Source: Alphaproteobacteria bacterium
GTDB lineage: Bacteria > Pseudomonadota > Alphaproteobacteria > Rickettsiales > JADKJE01
Direction of reading: 5' to 3'
Length of the DNA stretch: 64,000 nucleotides
Assembly: GCA_016722515.1 (NCBI GenBank)
Contig: JADKJE010000002.1
Location: forward strand, 372,001 to 436,000
Within the stretch, counting starts at the first letter, position 1; every line of letters begins with the position of its first letter. The translations under genes and the position numbers were made by a program. The notes beneath the pieces were generated by a model that saw only the letters and a program-made list of their open reading frames with translations, was not told the DNA's origin and ran no database searches. Below are positions 41,433 to 49,141 of this stretch, piece after piece.

Positions 41433-43898
41433 ATGAGTTTATTTGGAGCATTATCAACAGGCGTATCAGGAATGAAAGCGCAGGGTACGGCGATCTCTAT
41501 TATTTCGGATAATATCGCCAATATAAATACCACGGGTTATAAATCAGCAGATGCTAATTTTTCAACCTTAGTGACGGCCAATTCATCCTCGGGCTACTCA
41601 CCTGGTGGAGTGCTTGCCTCTGCTAAAAAATTATTTGACCAGCAGGGATTGATTCAGTCCACGGGTATCTCAACCGATTTGGCTATTTCAGGTGGTGGAT
41701 TTTTTGTGGTGAATGAAAGTTCAGATGCAAACGGAGATTTTTTATATACACGTGCTGGCTCATTTAGAAAAGATGATCGAGGAAATTTTGTTAATGGTTC
41801 CGGTTATACATTGATGGGTTGGCCGCTAGATGGTGATTCACGATTACCAGGTGAAGCAGGCAATCTCAACACGACTTCGAGTGCCCTCCTTGAAAGTTTG
41901 AAGCCCGTTAATATCAAATCCATCAGTGGTGTAGCCTCGCAAACAACAACCGTGTCGCTTGGCATTAATTTGAATGCGGCACAACCTATTTTGCAAGGAT
42001 CTGGTGACGATATTAAGTTTTTAACAACGTCTCTTGAAAATAAAAACAATGGTGCTGATGATATTATTATTCCTTCTCCAACCTCAGGGACTGGAATTGC
42101 GGCTGGAGATCAGTTTACGGTAAGGGCTGCGGGTGCCGCCTTTTCGTTTACCTATGGCGGCTTTGATATAAGCAAGGCCGTGACCGGTGGTATTTTAGGA
42201 GCTTCGACGGCTTCGCAAATTTTTTCAAATGGCAATACCGGAACATCATTTAGTATTGGTACGACAAGCATGGCGCCTGTTACATTCACGTACACGCCGA
42301 CTTCTCCTAACGTGCAATTGGGTCAGTTTAATAATCTTTATACCCTTGCTTCGGCGATTGATCAGGTGAATGGATTATCAGCAAGAGTGGTGAATAATCA
42401 GCTCTATCTTTCACCAGAGAATGCAACGGAGGCGATGACGTTTACCGATATAGGTAATATCACAACCAGTCTTCAGGCTTCTACACTTAGTCCGATTCTT
42501 GGTGCTACATCGGCTACAACAGCCTTCTCAAATGCGCTTGCTGGAGATGGGCTCTCAATTGAAGTGATGGATGATACAACAGGTACCACAACCACACATA
42601 ATTTATTCTATGGTACAGATTTTACCGATATGACCACATTGGCAGCGGCTATTGATGCATTATCATCTGATTTTAACCCAGGTACCCTTAGCAGCTCAGG
42701 TATCGTGCTTACGCCAGCAGCAGGTAAATCAATTATATCGGTGCGGGATAACAATGCAGGTGGTGGAACGTCAAATTTTGCTTCTGCACTTGGAATTTTA
42801 GGGACTTCCTGGAGCAAAGCGTTGCAGGTGGCGGATACTCCGGCACAAAATAATCGTTTTTCTACGTTACAGGGATTAGCTGATCTTGTTAATTTAAATG
42901 ATGGGATTGCCGCGAATATTTTGAATCCGCTCGATAGTTCAACACTGCATCTTTACACCAAAGACCCACTTGGTACGATTGATTTCATCGAAAATGGTTC
43001 TAATTCCGGTTCATTATTAACCGAATTTGGCATGGTGAGTAATCCGTCCGTCTATGTTACCGGAGTTTCAACGGTGGGGCCATTGGGCCCTGCTTATGAC
43101 CCAACAGGATCTTCGGCAGGGAACATGTCATCGGGTGCTGTACAGGAACATTACAGCCGTAACGTGCGTATGTTTGACTCCTTGGGTACGGGGCATGATT
43201 TCCAGGTCAATTTTTTGAAAATAGGCCAAAATACTTGGGCGGTTGAATCGTATGCACTTGATAAAAATGATATTGTTAGTACCAGAACGGATGGGCAGAT
43301 TGCATCGGGCGTTGCCGTGTTCAATGGCGATGGAAGTTTACGTTCTATCAGCTCTACGTTAACGCAACCGATCGATATTGTTTGGTCTAATGGCGCCGCT
43401 CCCAATTCGGTTACCTTTGATTATGGTACTGCAGGGCAGATTAAAGGAACTCCAGGTGCAACGCAAATCGGTTTAACCGATGGACTTAAACAGTTTGATT
43501 CCGATTATAATGTCGAATTCGTTGATCAAAATGGGGTTGCTGCTGGTTTGCTGAGTGCTGTGAATATTGATAAAGATGGATATGTCATTGCTAATTTCAG
43601 CAATGGAGAGGCACGAAGAATATTTAAATTGCCAATCGCCGATTTTGCGAATCCAAATGGCTTAGAAACACGTACGGGTAACGTATACGCAGAATCACAA
43701 TTCTCGGGGAACTTCAACCTTCGTGAGGCTGGAAAAGGCGGTATGGGGGTGATTAATGGTGCTTCGTTAGAAGCGTCTAACGTTGAGATTGCCGATGAAT
43801 TAACCAAAATGATTGTTGCTCAGCGTGGTTATCAGGCCAGCTCAAAAATAATCAGTACGGTTAACGATCTCTTGGATCAGCTGAATAAGATATTTTAG
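41433..43898 (+). CDS. flgE: Flagellar hook protein FlgE, large form
   Basis: An 821-aa hook protein. Conserved termini: 'LFGALSTGVSGMKAQGTAIS' and 'DNIANINTTGYKSADANFST' at the N-end; 'GASLEASNVEIADELTKMIV' and 'QRGYQASSKIISTVNDLLDQ' at the C-end. These form the D0 coiled coil. Between them are D1 ('DGYVIANFSNGEARRIFKLP') and long surface domains (about residues 190-540) absent from the 400-aa enteric FlgE. Such enlarged hooks are frequent in alphaproteobacteria. It is last in the operon. Confidence 0.95.
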   Translation: MSLFGALSTGVSGMKAQGTAISIISDNIANINTTGYKSADANFSTLVTANSSSGYSPGGVLASAKKLFDQQGLIQSTGISTDLAISGGGFFVVNESSDANGDFLYTRAGSFRKDDRGNFVNGSGYTLMGWPLDGDSRLPGEAGNLNTTSSALLESLKPVNIKSISGVASQTTTVSLGINLNAAQPILQGSGDDIKFLTTSLENKNNGADDIIIPSPTSGTGIAAGDQFTVRAAGAAFSFTYGGFDISKAVTGGILGASTASQIFSNGNTGTSFSIGTTSMAPVTFTYTPTSPNVQLGQFNNLYTLASAIDQVNGLSARVVNNQLYLSPENATEAMTFTDIGNITTSLQASTLSPILGATSATTAFSNALAGDGLSIEVMDDTTGTTTTHNLFYGTDFTDMTTLAAAIDALSSDFNPGTLSSSGIVLTPAAGKSIISVRDNNAGGGTSNFASALGILGTSWSKALQVADTPAQNNRFSTLQGLADLVNLNDGIAANILNPLDSSTLHLYTKDPLGTIDFIENGSNSGSLLTEFGMVSNPSVYVTGVSTVGPLGPAYDPTGSSAGNMSSGAVQEHYSRNVRMFDSLGTGHDFQVNFLKIGQNTWAVESYALDKNDIVSTRTDGQIASGVAVFNGDGSLRSISSTLTQPIDIVWSNGAAPNSVTFDYGTAGQIKGTPGATQIGLTDGLKQFDSDYNVEFVDQNGVAAGLLSAVNIDKDGYVIANFSNGEARRIFKLPIADFANPNGLETRTGNVYAESQFSGNFNLREAGKGGMGVINGASLEASNVEIADELTKMIVAQRGYQASSKIISTVNDLLDQLNKIF

Positions 43899-43902
43899 GT
43901 TT

Positions 43903-43927
43903 TTTCCCCTCCATTTAGGAGGGGAAA
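43903..43927. terminator. Hairpin between convergent flgE and argB
   Basis: Perfect 10-base stem TTTCCCCTCC/GGAGGGGAAA with a 5-base loop, 5 bases after flgE and 6 before the argB stop. A good U tract is missing on both strands, so efficiency is uncertain. Confidence 0.55.
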
Positions 43928-43932
43928 TCAAC

Positions 43933-44844
43933 TTATACAGGTAGAATTTTCGTGCCGATTCCATGCTCTGTAAAAATTTCTAACAGCAACACATGAGGCA
44001 CGCGGCCATCCAGGATATGGGCGGCTTCGGTATGGGATTCAAGTGCAGAAATACAGGTTTCCAGTTTCGGGATCATGCCACCTTTAACGGTGCCATTGCG
44101 CAATAATTTACGGGTTTGAGCGACGGTCAGTTGGCTGATTAATTCGCCTTCTTTATCCAGCACACCTGGAACATCGGTCAACATGATCAATTTACTGGCG
44201 GATAATGCCGAAGCAATAGCGCCTGCCGCACTATCGGCGTTGATATTAAATGTTTCACCATTTTCGCCAACACCTATCGGGGCAATCACAGGAATCATAT
44301 CTGAATCATCGAAGGTAACAAGTATGTCGGGGTTGATGAAGGTTGGTTCACCGACAAATCCTAAATCTAATATTTTTTCAATGTTAGAATCGGGATCTTT
44401 TTGGGTGCGGCGGAGTTTGCGTGCTTCGATAAGATTGGCATCTTTTCCAGATAAACCAATGGCCATACCGCCAGCTTGGTTAATGTTGGTCACGATTTCT
44501 TTGTTGATAGAACCTGCTAAAACCATTTCCACTACTTCCATTGTGGCAGAATCGGTGACGCGTAATCCATCAATAAATTCGCTGCGAATTTTGAGACGTT
44601 CCAACATCGCACCAATTTGTGGTCCGCCACCATGAACGACAACCGGATTAATTCCGACTTGTTTGAGCAATACCACATTGCGGGCAAATGTTTTGGCAAG
44701 CTCTGTGTCACCCATGGCGCTGCCGCCATATTTAATCACAAAGGTTTCGCCAGCGAACTGACGCATATAGGGGAGCGCTTCCGCCAAAATAGTGGCTTTA
44801 CTGAGCCATTCTTTTTGTTCTTCTGAATACAAACGTGTAGTCAT
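43933..44844 (-). CDS. argB: Acetylglutamate kinase
   Basis: ArgB phosphorylates N-acetylglutamate in arginine synthesis. The 303-aa protein has 'FVIKYGGSAMGDTELAKTFA', 'PVVVHGGGPQIGAMLERL', 'GLSGKDANLIEARKL', 'NINADSAAGAIASALSASKL' and 'GGMIPKLETCISALESHTEA', all standard. It has a strong ribosome-binding site (AGGAGG) 5 bases from the ATG. It lies downstream of engB in the same direction, as in many alphaproteobacteria. The organism therefore retains at least part of arginine synthesis. Confidence 0.96.
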   Translation of the reverse strand: MTTRLYSEEQKEWLSKATILAEALPYMRQFAGETFVIKYGGSAMGDTELAKTFARNVVLLKQVGINPVVVHGGGPQIGAMLERLKIRSEFIDGLRVTDSATMEVVEMVLAGSINKEIVTNINQAGGMAIGLSGKDANLIEARKLRRTQKDPDSNIEKILDLGFVGEPTFINPDILVTFDDSDMIPVIAPIGVGENGETFNINADSAAGAIASALSASKLIMLTDVPGVLDKEGELISQLTVAQTRKLLRNGTVKGGMIPKLETCISALESHTEAAHILDGRVPHVLLLEIFTEHGIGTKILPV

Positions 44845-44886
44845 AGTATCCTCCTAGGATGAGTTAGAACCACATGCACATAAAGC

Positions 44887-45573
44887 TTACGATGCCTTTA
44901 GTGCAATTTTAAACACTTCCAATCGAGCATTCTCTAATCCATGGCTGTCTCTACTGCTGGTAGCGATCACCTGTGGATGGCATGCTGGATGTTTATGCGC
45001 TATTTTTTGAATTGATGCAATAGTCTGCTCAAGTTCATGCGTTTTGATTTTATCAATCTTTGTTAAAATAATCTGATAATTAACCGCACTCTTATCAAGT
45101 AGGGTCATCACTTCTTCATCATTGGGTTTTACCCCATGACGGCTATCAATGAGCAAGAACACCCTTCGCAGGGAAGGTCTTCCTTTTAAATAGTCGAATA
45201 TCAAGCGGTTCCAACTGTCTACGGCCTTATGTGAGGCTTTTGCATAACCGTAACCAGGAAGGTCAACAAGGACGATTTTTTCAGCGAGGCTGAAAAAATT
45301 AATTTCTTTCGTACGTCCTGGTGTATTGGAGGTGCGTGCTAGGGATTTGCGATTGGTCAAGGCATTGATAAAACTTGATTTACCAACATTAGATCTGCCG
45401 GCAAAGGCAATTTCGGGTAAACCAAATGAAACTAAACCAGACTCGTCAACCACCCCTCTTAAGAACGTGCATTCCTGTGCAAAGAGTACACGCGCTTTCT
45501 CTGCCCATTCAGGATGGTTATCATCAAAATCATCAGAGGGTACAGAAGAGAGGGGTTCCATCATCATGACCAT
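44887..45573 (-). CDS. engB: Ribosome-biogenesis GTPase EngB/YsxC
   Basis: A 228-aa GTPase needed for large-subunit assembly. The G motifs are all present: G1 'FAGRSNVGKSSFINAL', G2 'TSNTPGRTKEIN', G3 'VDLPGYGYAKAS', G4 'ILTKIDKIK' and G5 'ATSSRD'. It starts three bases after the yidC stop, so the pair is probably co-translated. An alternative downstream Met (the N-terminus reads MVMMMEP) cannot be excluded. Confidence 0.95.
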   Translation of the reverse strand: MVMMMEPLSSVPSDDFDDNHPEWAEKARVLFAQECTFLRGVVDESGLVSFGLPEIAFAGRSNVGKSSFINALTNRKSLARTSNTPGRTKEINFFSLAEKIVLVDLPGYGYAKASHKAVDSWNRLIFDYLKGRPSLRRVFLLIDSRHGVKPNDEEVMTLLDKSAVNYQIILTKIDKIKTHELEQTIASIQKIAHKHPACHPQVIATSSRDSHGLENARLEVFKIALKAS

Positions 45574-45576
45574 TCG

Positions 45577-47349
45577 TTACGCGTGTTTCTTGCTATGGGT
45601 TGCGTGGATTTTGTTAACTTTTTTCTCAACGCGATGACTGATATATTTTTGCTGAATGATCGATAATAGATTGCTCCATACAAAATAAATCACCAAACCC
45701 GAAGGTAGTGTAGCGAAAACAAATAAAAGGAATAAAGGCAATATTTTCATCATATTCGCTTGGATAGGATCACTAGGAGTCGGCTGCAACAACTGCTGCA
45801 CATACATGGTCAATGAGAAGATAAGTGGCCATGCCCCGATCTGCATGAAAAGCGGAGGTGTCCAGGGAATAAGGCCAAAAAGATTGAAGATCGAAGTCGG
45901 GTCCGGAGCTGAAAGGTCGGTGATCCATCCATAAAAAGGAGCGTGACGCATTTCGATAGCAACATAGAGCACTTTATAAAGGGCAAAAGCGATCGGCAAT
46001 TGGATAAGCATACCTAAGCAGCCAAAAGCAGGATTGAGCTTTTCCTTTTTATATAACTCGGCAACTGCTTTATTCAGAGCCATTTTATCGGTTTTATGCT
46101 TTTCTTTCAGTGCGGCTAATTTGGGCTGAACCTGTTTCATGTGTGACATGGTTTCATATGATTTATTGGCAATAGGGAACAATACCAATTTAACCACAAC
46201 CGTCAGCAGCAGGATGCAGAGCCCAAAATTATTAATTTCAGAATAAAAATACTGAAGTAGCAAGAAGATCGGTTTGGTTAGAAAATACAGACGGCCAAAA
46301 TCAACCGCACGATCAAACAGAGGGATATTATATTGCAGCCCATATTGATCGAGCAATTTAACTTTTTTAGCACCGGTAAAAATATGGCTGGAATCTTGAT
46401 ATTGCTGATTCGGGGCTATTGTATGTTCCGGCCAGGTCAAATCGGCCTGATAACGTTCGCGGCCATTGCGATGGGCATAATTAAAACGGGCATTAACGGT
46501 ATCTTGCTGTGAAGGAATAAGAGCCGTTAACCAGTATTTGTCATCAAATCCAACCCAGCCTTTAGCATTTAAATATTGGATAGATTTTTTCTCCATGATG
46601 TCTTCATAAGGGAATTCTTCCAATTTGTTGCTAAGTACACCCAATGGACCTTCATACATAATGCTGGAGGTATCGCGCGTATGTGGAGCCAATGCGGGAT
46701 TATAAGAATCGTGGGTTCGATTAATAGCGGAAAAAGACTGGATGGAAAGAGACGTTTGACTATGGTTGATGACTTTGCGTTCGATCGAAAATAAATAATG
46801 GTCATCAATAGAGATGGTTACTTCAAACGCAACTCCTTGTGGATTAGCCCAGGTTAATTTTACCGGATTAGTAGCGGTCAATTCATTGCTGTTGCTTTGC
46901 CACACGGTATCTTTGCCAGGAAGTTGAATGCCGGGTGTTGTGCTAACCCATCCTAAATCAATGAAATAAGAACGCGACGTTGGGGATGGGGATAAAAGTT
47001 CAACTTCTTTAGCGTCATGCTCAAGAGTTTGTTTATAGGTAGCCAGGGTGAGGTCATCAATGCGTAATCCCTTCAAGCTGATAGACCCATGCAGTTGCTG
47101 AGTATTAATTTTGACGCGTTGTGGCTGGCTTAGCAAGGCACGGTCACGATCGATGATCTCTGGTTTTGCATTGGGATTGGGAGTTTCGGTTTCTGATGAT
47201 GATACCGTATGGCTATACGTTGCGGCTGCTTCTTGGGTTTTTTGTATGCGTGGAGCATCAACAAAATGATGCCATGCAAACAGAAAAAGCATGGAGATAA
47301 CAACGGTTAGAACTAAATTGCGGATATCGGATGTAGACGCATGACTCAT
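45577..47349 (-). CDS. yidC: Membrane protein insertase YidC
   Basis: The 590-aa Gram-negative form of YidC. An N-terminal signal-anchor ('LVLTVVISMLFLFAWHHFVD') is followed by the large periplasmic beta-sandwich domain and the five-helix insertase core, with 'LLTVVVKLVLFPIANKSYET', 'AFGCLGMLIQLPIAFALYKV' and 'FVFATLPSGLVIYFVWSNLL'. The positively charged groove residue and the C-terminal Lys-rich tail are present. It overlaps yidD by 4 bases. It inserts inner-membrane proteins alone or with SecYEG. Confidence 0.96.
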   Translation of the reverse strand: MSHASTSDIRNLVLTVVISMLFLFAWHHFVDAPRIQKTQEAAATYSHTVSSSETETPNPNAKPEIIDRDRALLSQPQRVKINTQQLHGSISLKGLRIDDLTLATYKQTLEHDAKEVELLSPSPTSRSYFIDLGWVSTTPGIQLPGKDTVWQSNSNELTATNPVKLTWANPQGVAFEVTISIDDHYLFSIERKVINHSQTSLSIQSFSAINRTHDSYNPALAPHTRDTSSIMYEGPLGVLSNKLEEFPYEDIMEKKSIQYLNAKGWVGFDDKYWLTALIPSQQDTVNARFNYAHRNGRERYQADLTWPEHTIAPNQQYQDSSHIFTGAKKVKLLDQYGLQYNIPLFDRAVDFGRLYFLTKPIFLLLQYFYSEINNFGLCILLLTVVVKLVLFPIANKSYETMSHMKQVQPKLAALKEKHKTDKMALNKAVAELYKKEKLNPAFGCLGMLIQLPIAFALYKVLYVAIEMRHAPFYGWITDLSAPDPTSIFNLFGLIPWTPPLFMQIGAWPLIFSLTMYVQQLLQPTPSDPIQANMMKILPLFLLFVFATLPSGLVIYFVWSNLLSIIQQKYISHRVEKKVNKIHATHSKKHA

Positions 47350-47600
47350 AAATAATCCTTAGATAAAGATGGGTTCTGTTGAACAACAGGAACCGGATCA
47401 TAGCCACATTTTTTACTAAAAGGATGGCAATGTGAAAGTCGTTTTAATGTGAGAAAAAAACCTCTCCATGCACCATGAGAGGTAATCGCTTCTATGGCGT
47501 AGCGTGAACAGGTCGGTTGGAATCGGCAAGATGGGCCAAAGAAGGGAGAAACGAAAATTTGGTAAGAGCGTATCAATAACCGCAATAAATGAGACATCAT
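47346..47600 (-). CDS. yidD: Membrane protein insertion efficiency factor YidD
   Basis: An 84-aa YidD with the invariant 'LLIRSYQIFVSPFFGPSCRF', 'PTCSRYAIEAITSHGAWRG', then 'KRLSHCHPFSKKCGYDPVP'. The conserved cysteines and the amphipathic N-terminal helix are present. It lies between rnpA and yidC, overlapping each by 4 bases, the standard arrangement. Confidence 0.95.
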   Translation of the reverse strand: MMSHLLRLLIRSYQIFVSPFFGPSCRFQPTCSRYAIEAITSHGAWRGFFLTLKRLSHCHPFSKKCGYDPVPVVQQNPSLSKDYL

Positions 47601-48028
47601 ACTTGCTTCTCCTTTAACGTATCAGGCTTAGAAGCGTAATATAATGAAAGCTGATGTAAGCAGTAAACTAAATCTTTCTTAAGGCTTATAAATTCGCGGT
47701 CTAGCGCATCATGCTTAGCGATAAATACATAATCGTAACCAGGCTTAGCACAAACGGCAAGAATAAGGCGGCATAAAGCACGTAGACGCCGTTTAATGCG
47801 GTTGCGAATGACCGCGTTACCCTGACGCTTAGTGACGATGTATCCTATGCGTATCTGATTGTCGTTTAAGAAACGATCTGGGGTGGGGCATGCCTGTAAA
47901 GTAAAACCTTTGGCCACGACCTTTGTGCCCCGTTCTTTAATGTGTTGAAAACAATTACGCGAACGAACTGGAGTACTATTCCGTTTCGTTGATGCGCTAT
48001 GCGGCAAGACGCTTACGACCTTTGGCAC
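47597..48028 (-). CDS. rnpA: Ribonuclease P protein component
   Basis: RnpA is the protein cofactor of RNase P, maturing tRNA 5' ends. The signature 'RIGYIVTKRQGNAVIRNRIK' and 'RRLRALCRLIL' is clear, followed by 'PGYDYVFIAKHDALD'. The frame opens at ATG 48028 inside rpmH (32-base overlap); the only in-frame alternative near the 5' end is TTG 48007, also inside rpmH. The N-terminal extension before 'RNCFQHIKERGTKVVAKGFTL' is longer than usual, and the true start is uncertain. Confidence 0.92.
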   Translation of the reverse strand: MPKVVSVLPHSASTKRNSTPVRSRNCFQHIKERGTKVVAKGFTLQACPTPDRFLNDNQIRIGYIVTKRQGNAVIRNRIKRRLRALCRLILAVCAKPGYDYVFIAKHDALDREFISLKKDLVYCLHQLSLYYASKPDTLKEKQV

Positions 48029-48131
48029 GACGGCTGCTTAATACTCGACGACCACCGGTACTGCTCATGCGATTTCTGAAACCGTGACGGCGTTTGCGAA
48101 CTAATGTGCTTGGCTGAAATGTACGTTTCAC
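47997..48131 (-). CDS. rpmH: 50S ribosomal protein L34
   Basis: A 44-aa basic ribosomal protein: 'KRTFQPSTLVRKRRHGFRNR' then 'MSSTGGRRVLSSRRAKGRKR' and 'LAA'. It starts with GTG at 48131, an uncommon start for L34. It is the first gene of the rpmH-rnpA-yidD-yidC-engB operon and is preceded by a near-consensus promoter. Its last 32 bases are shared with rnpA. Confidence 0.95.
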   Translation of the reverse strand: MKRTFQPSTLVRKRRHGFRNRMSSTGGRRVLSSRRAKGRKRLAA

Positions 48132-48172
48132 AATGAATACCTTTTTTAGCTATTTTTCAATAAGAGGTCAAT

Positions 48173-48201
48173 TTTATAGCCAATATAGAAGAGGATGTCA
48201 A
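48173..48201 (-). promoter_or_regulatory. Predicted sigma-70 promoter of rpmH
   Basis: Minus-strand TTGACA (48196-48201), 17-base spacer, TATAAA (48173-48178), about 42 bases before the GTG. The rest of the gap up to 48396 shows no gene. Confidence 0.75.
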
Positions 48202-48396
48202 CCCAAATCCAACAATTTCTATAAATGAAAGAGGGGCTAATAGAAAAAGGAGTGGGTGATTTCTTCCTGGAATTAAAAAACGAAGTACTCGGTAACCTCA
48301 ACTATGGATAATGAAAGAGGCAACCTATTAAAATTTATGATTGTATGGCCCGTTTTTCATTGAGGCTTAAACGGAGTTTGGTTTTGGTAGGGAAGC

Positions 48397-48945
48397 TTAA
48401 TGGCTTTTCTTGATAATGCTCATCACTTGATCGTGATAGGAGGTTGGCGTCAAGGGGCCAACGATGCGGGCGCGTATGATGCCTTCTTTATCGACCAGGA
48501 GTGTTTCGGGGGCGCCGGTAATGGCAAGATCAATTCCTGTACGGCCATCCAGATCCAAACCTACTTGTTTATAAGGATTGCCAGCCTCGCTGAGGAATGC
48601 TTTAATGTCGTTTGCCTTATCCTTGTAGGCAATGCCATAAATAGGTATCCCATTAAGTTTGGATAACTGTACTAATAGGCCGTGTTCTGCCCTACAAGGC
48701 GTACACCATGTAGCAAAAATATTGACAAGTGCAAATGGTTCCTTGATGTCATGGGAGCTAAATGTCGGATGGGCAGAATCAAGCGTTGTTAAGGTAAAAT
48801 GGGGTAGTTTTTTGCCAATCATAGGCGGTTCAACGGGAGCTGTTTGATCGTTTCCAACTAAAGACCATGCTAAAACTGCAGAAATGGCTGCAAGCAGGAC
48901 AAAGGGTACGAGGCTCAATAATATCTTGGTTTTACGTTTCATCAT
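48397..48945 (-). CDS. ccmG: Cytochrome c biogenesis thioredoxin CcmG/DsbE
   Basis: A 182-aa membrane-anchored periplasmic thioredoxin. After one N-terminal helix ('ILLSLVPFVLLAAISAVLAW') comes the TlpA/DsbE fold with active site 'ATWCTPCRAEHGLL' (Cys81, Cys84) and the family's 'GIAYKDKANDIKAFLSEAGN', 'YKQVGLDLDGRTGIDLAITG' and 'PETLLVDKEG', which define CcmG. It reduces apocytochrome c cysteines for heme ligation. It overlaps yacG by 14 bases. Confidence 0.93.
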   Translation of the reverse strand: MMKRKTKILLSLVPFVLLAAISAVLAWSLVGNDQTAPVEPPMIGKKLPHFTLTTLDSAHPTFSSHDIKEPFALVNIFATWCTPCRAEHGLLVQLSKLNGIPIYGIAYKDKANDIKAFLSEAGNPYKQVGLDLDGRTGIDLAITGAPETLLVDKEGIIRARIVGPLTPTSYHDQVMSIIKKSH

Positions 48946-49141
48946 CTTCAGTGCCTAAGGGGAGTGATCCCGCTTCTTCATCGTTATCGGTCATAGAGCC
49001 TGGAACGTGATAATAATCACTTAGCCAGCGGTTAAGATCAACATTTTTACATCTTTCAGAGCAAAAAGGCAAAAAAAATAGAGTGTTTTCTTGGATTTTT
49101 TTATGGCAATACGGACAAATCCGATTTTTACTTCGAGTCAT
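48932..49141 (-). CDS. yacG: YacG-like zinc-ribbon protein
   Basis: A 69-aa protein with the YacG pattern: 'RICPYCHKK', then 'PFCSERCKNVDLNRWLSDYY' and 'VPGS'. The four cysteines bind zinc. In E. coli YacG binds GyrB and inhibits gyrase. It is squeezed between ccmF and ccmG, overlapping each by 14 bases, an unusual location; in other genomes it sits near coaE or maf. The acidic C-terminal tail is typical. Confidence 0.85.
   Translation of the reverse strand: MTRSKNRICPYCHKKIQENTLFFLPFCSERCKNVDLNRWLSDYYHVPGSMTDNDEEAGSLPLGTEDDET

Noticed and set aside
48030..48048. Sigma-54-like TGGCAC...CTGCT on the plus strand
   Set aside because: It lies inside rpmH coding sequence, has C for T in the -12 box, and no plus-strand gene follows.
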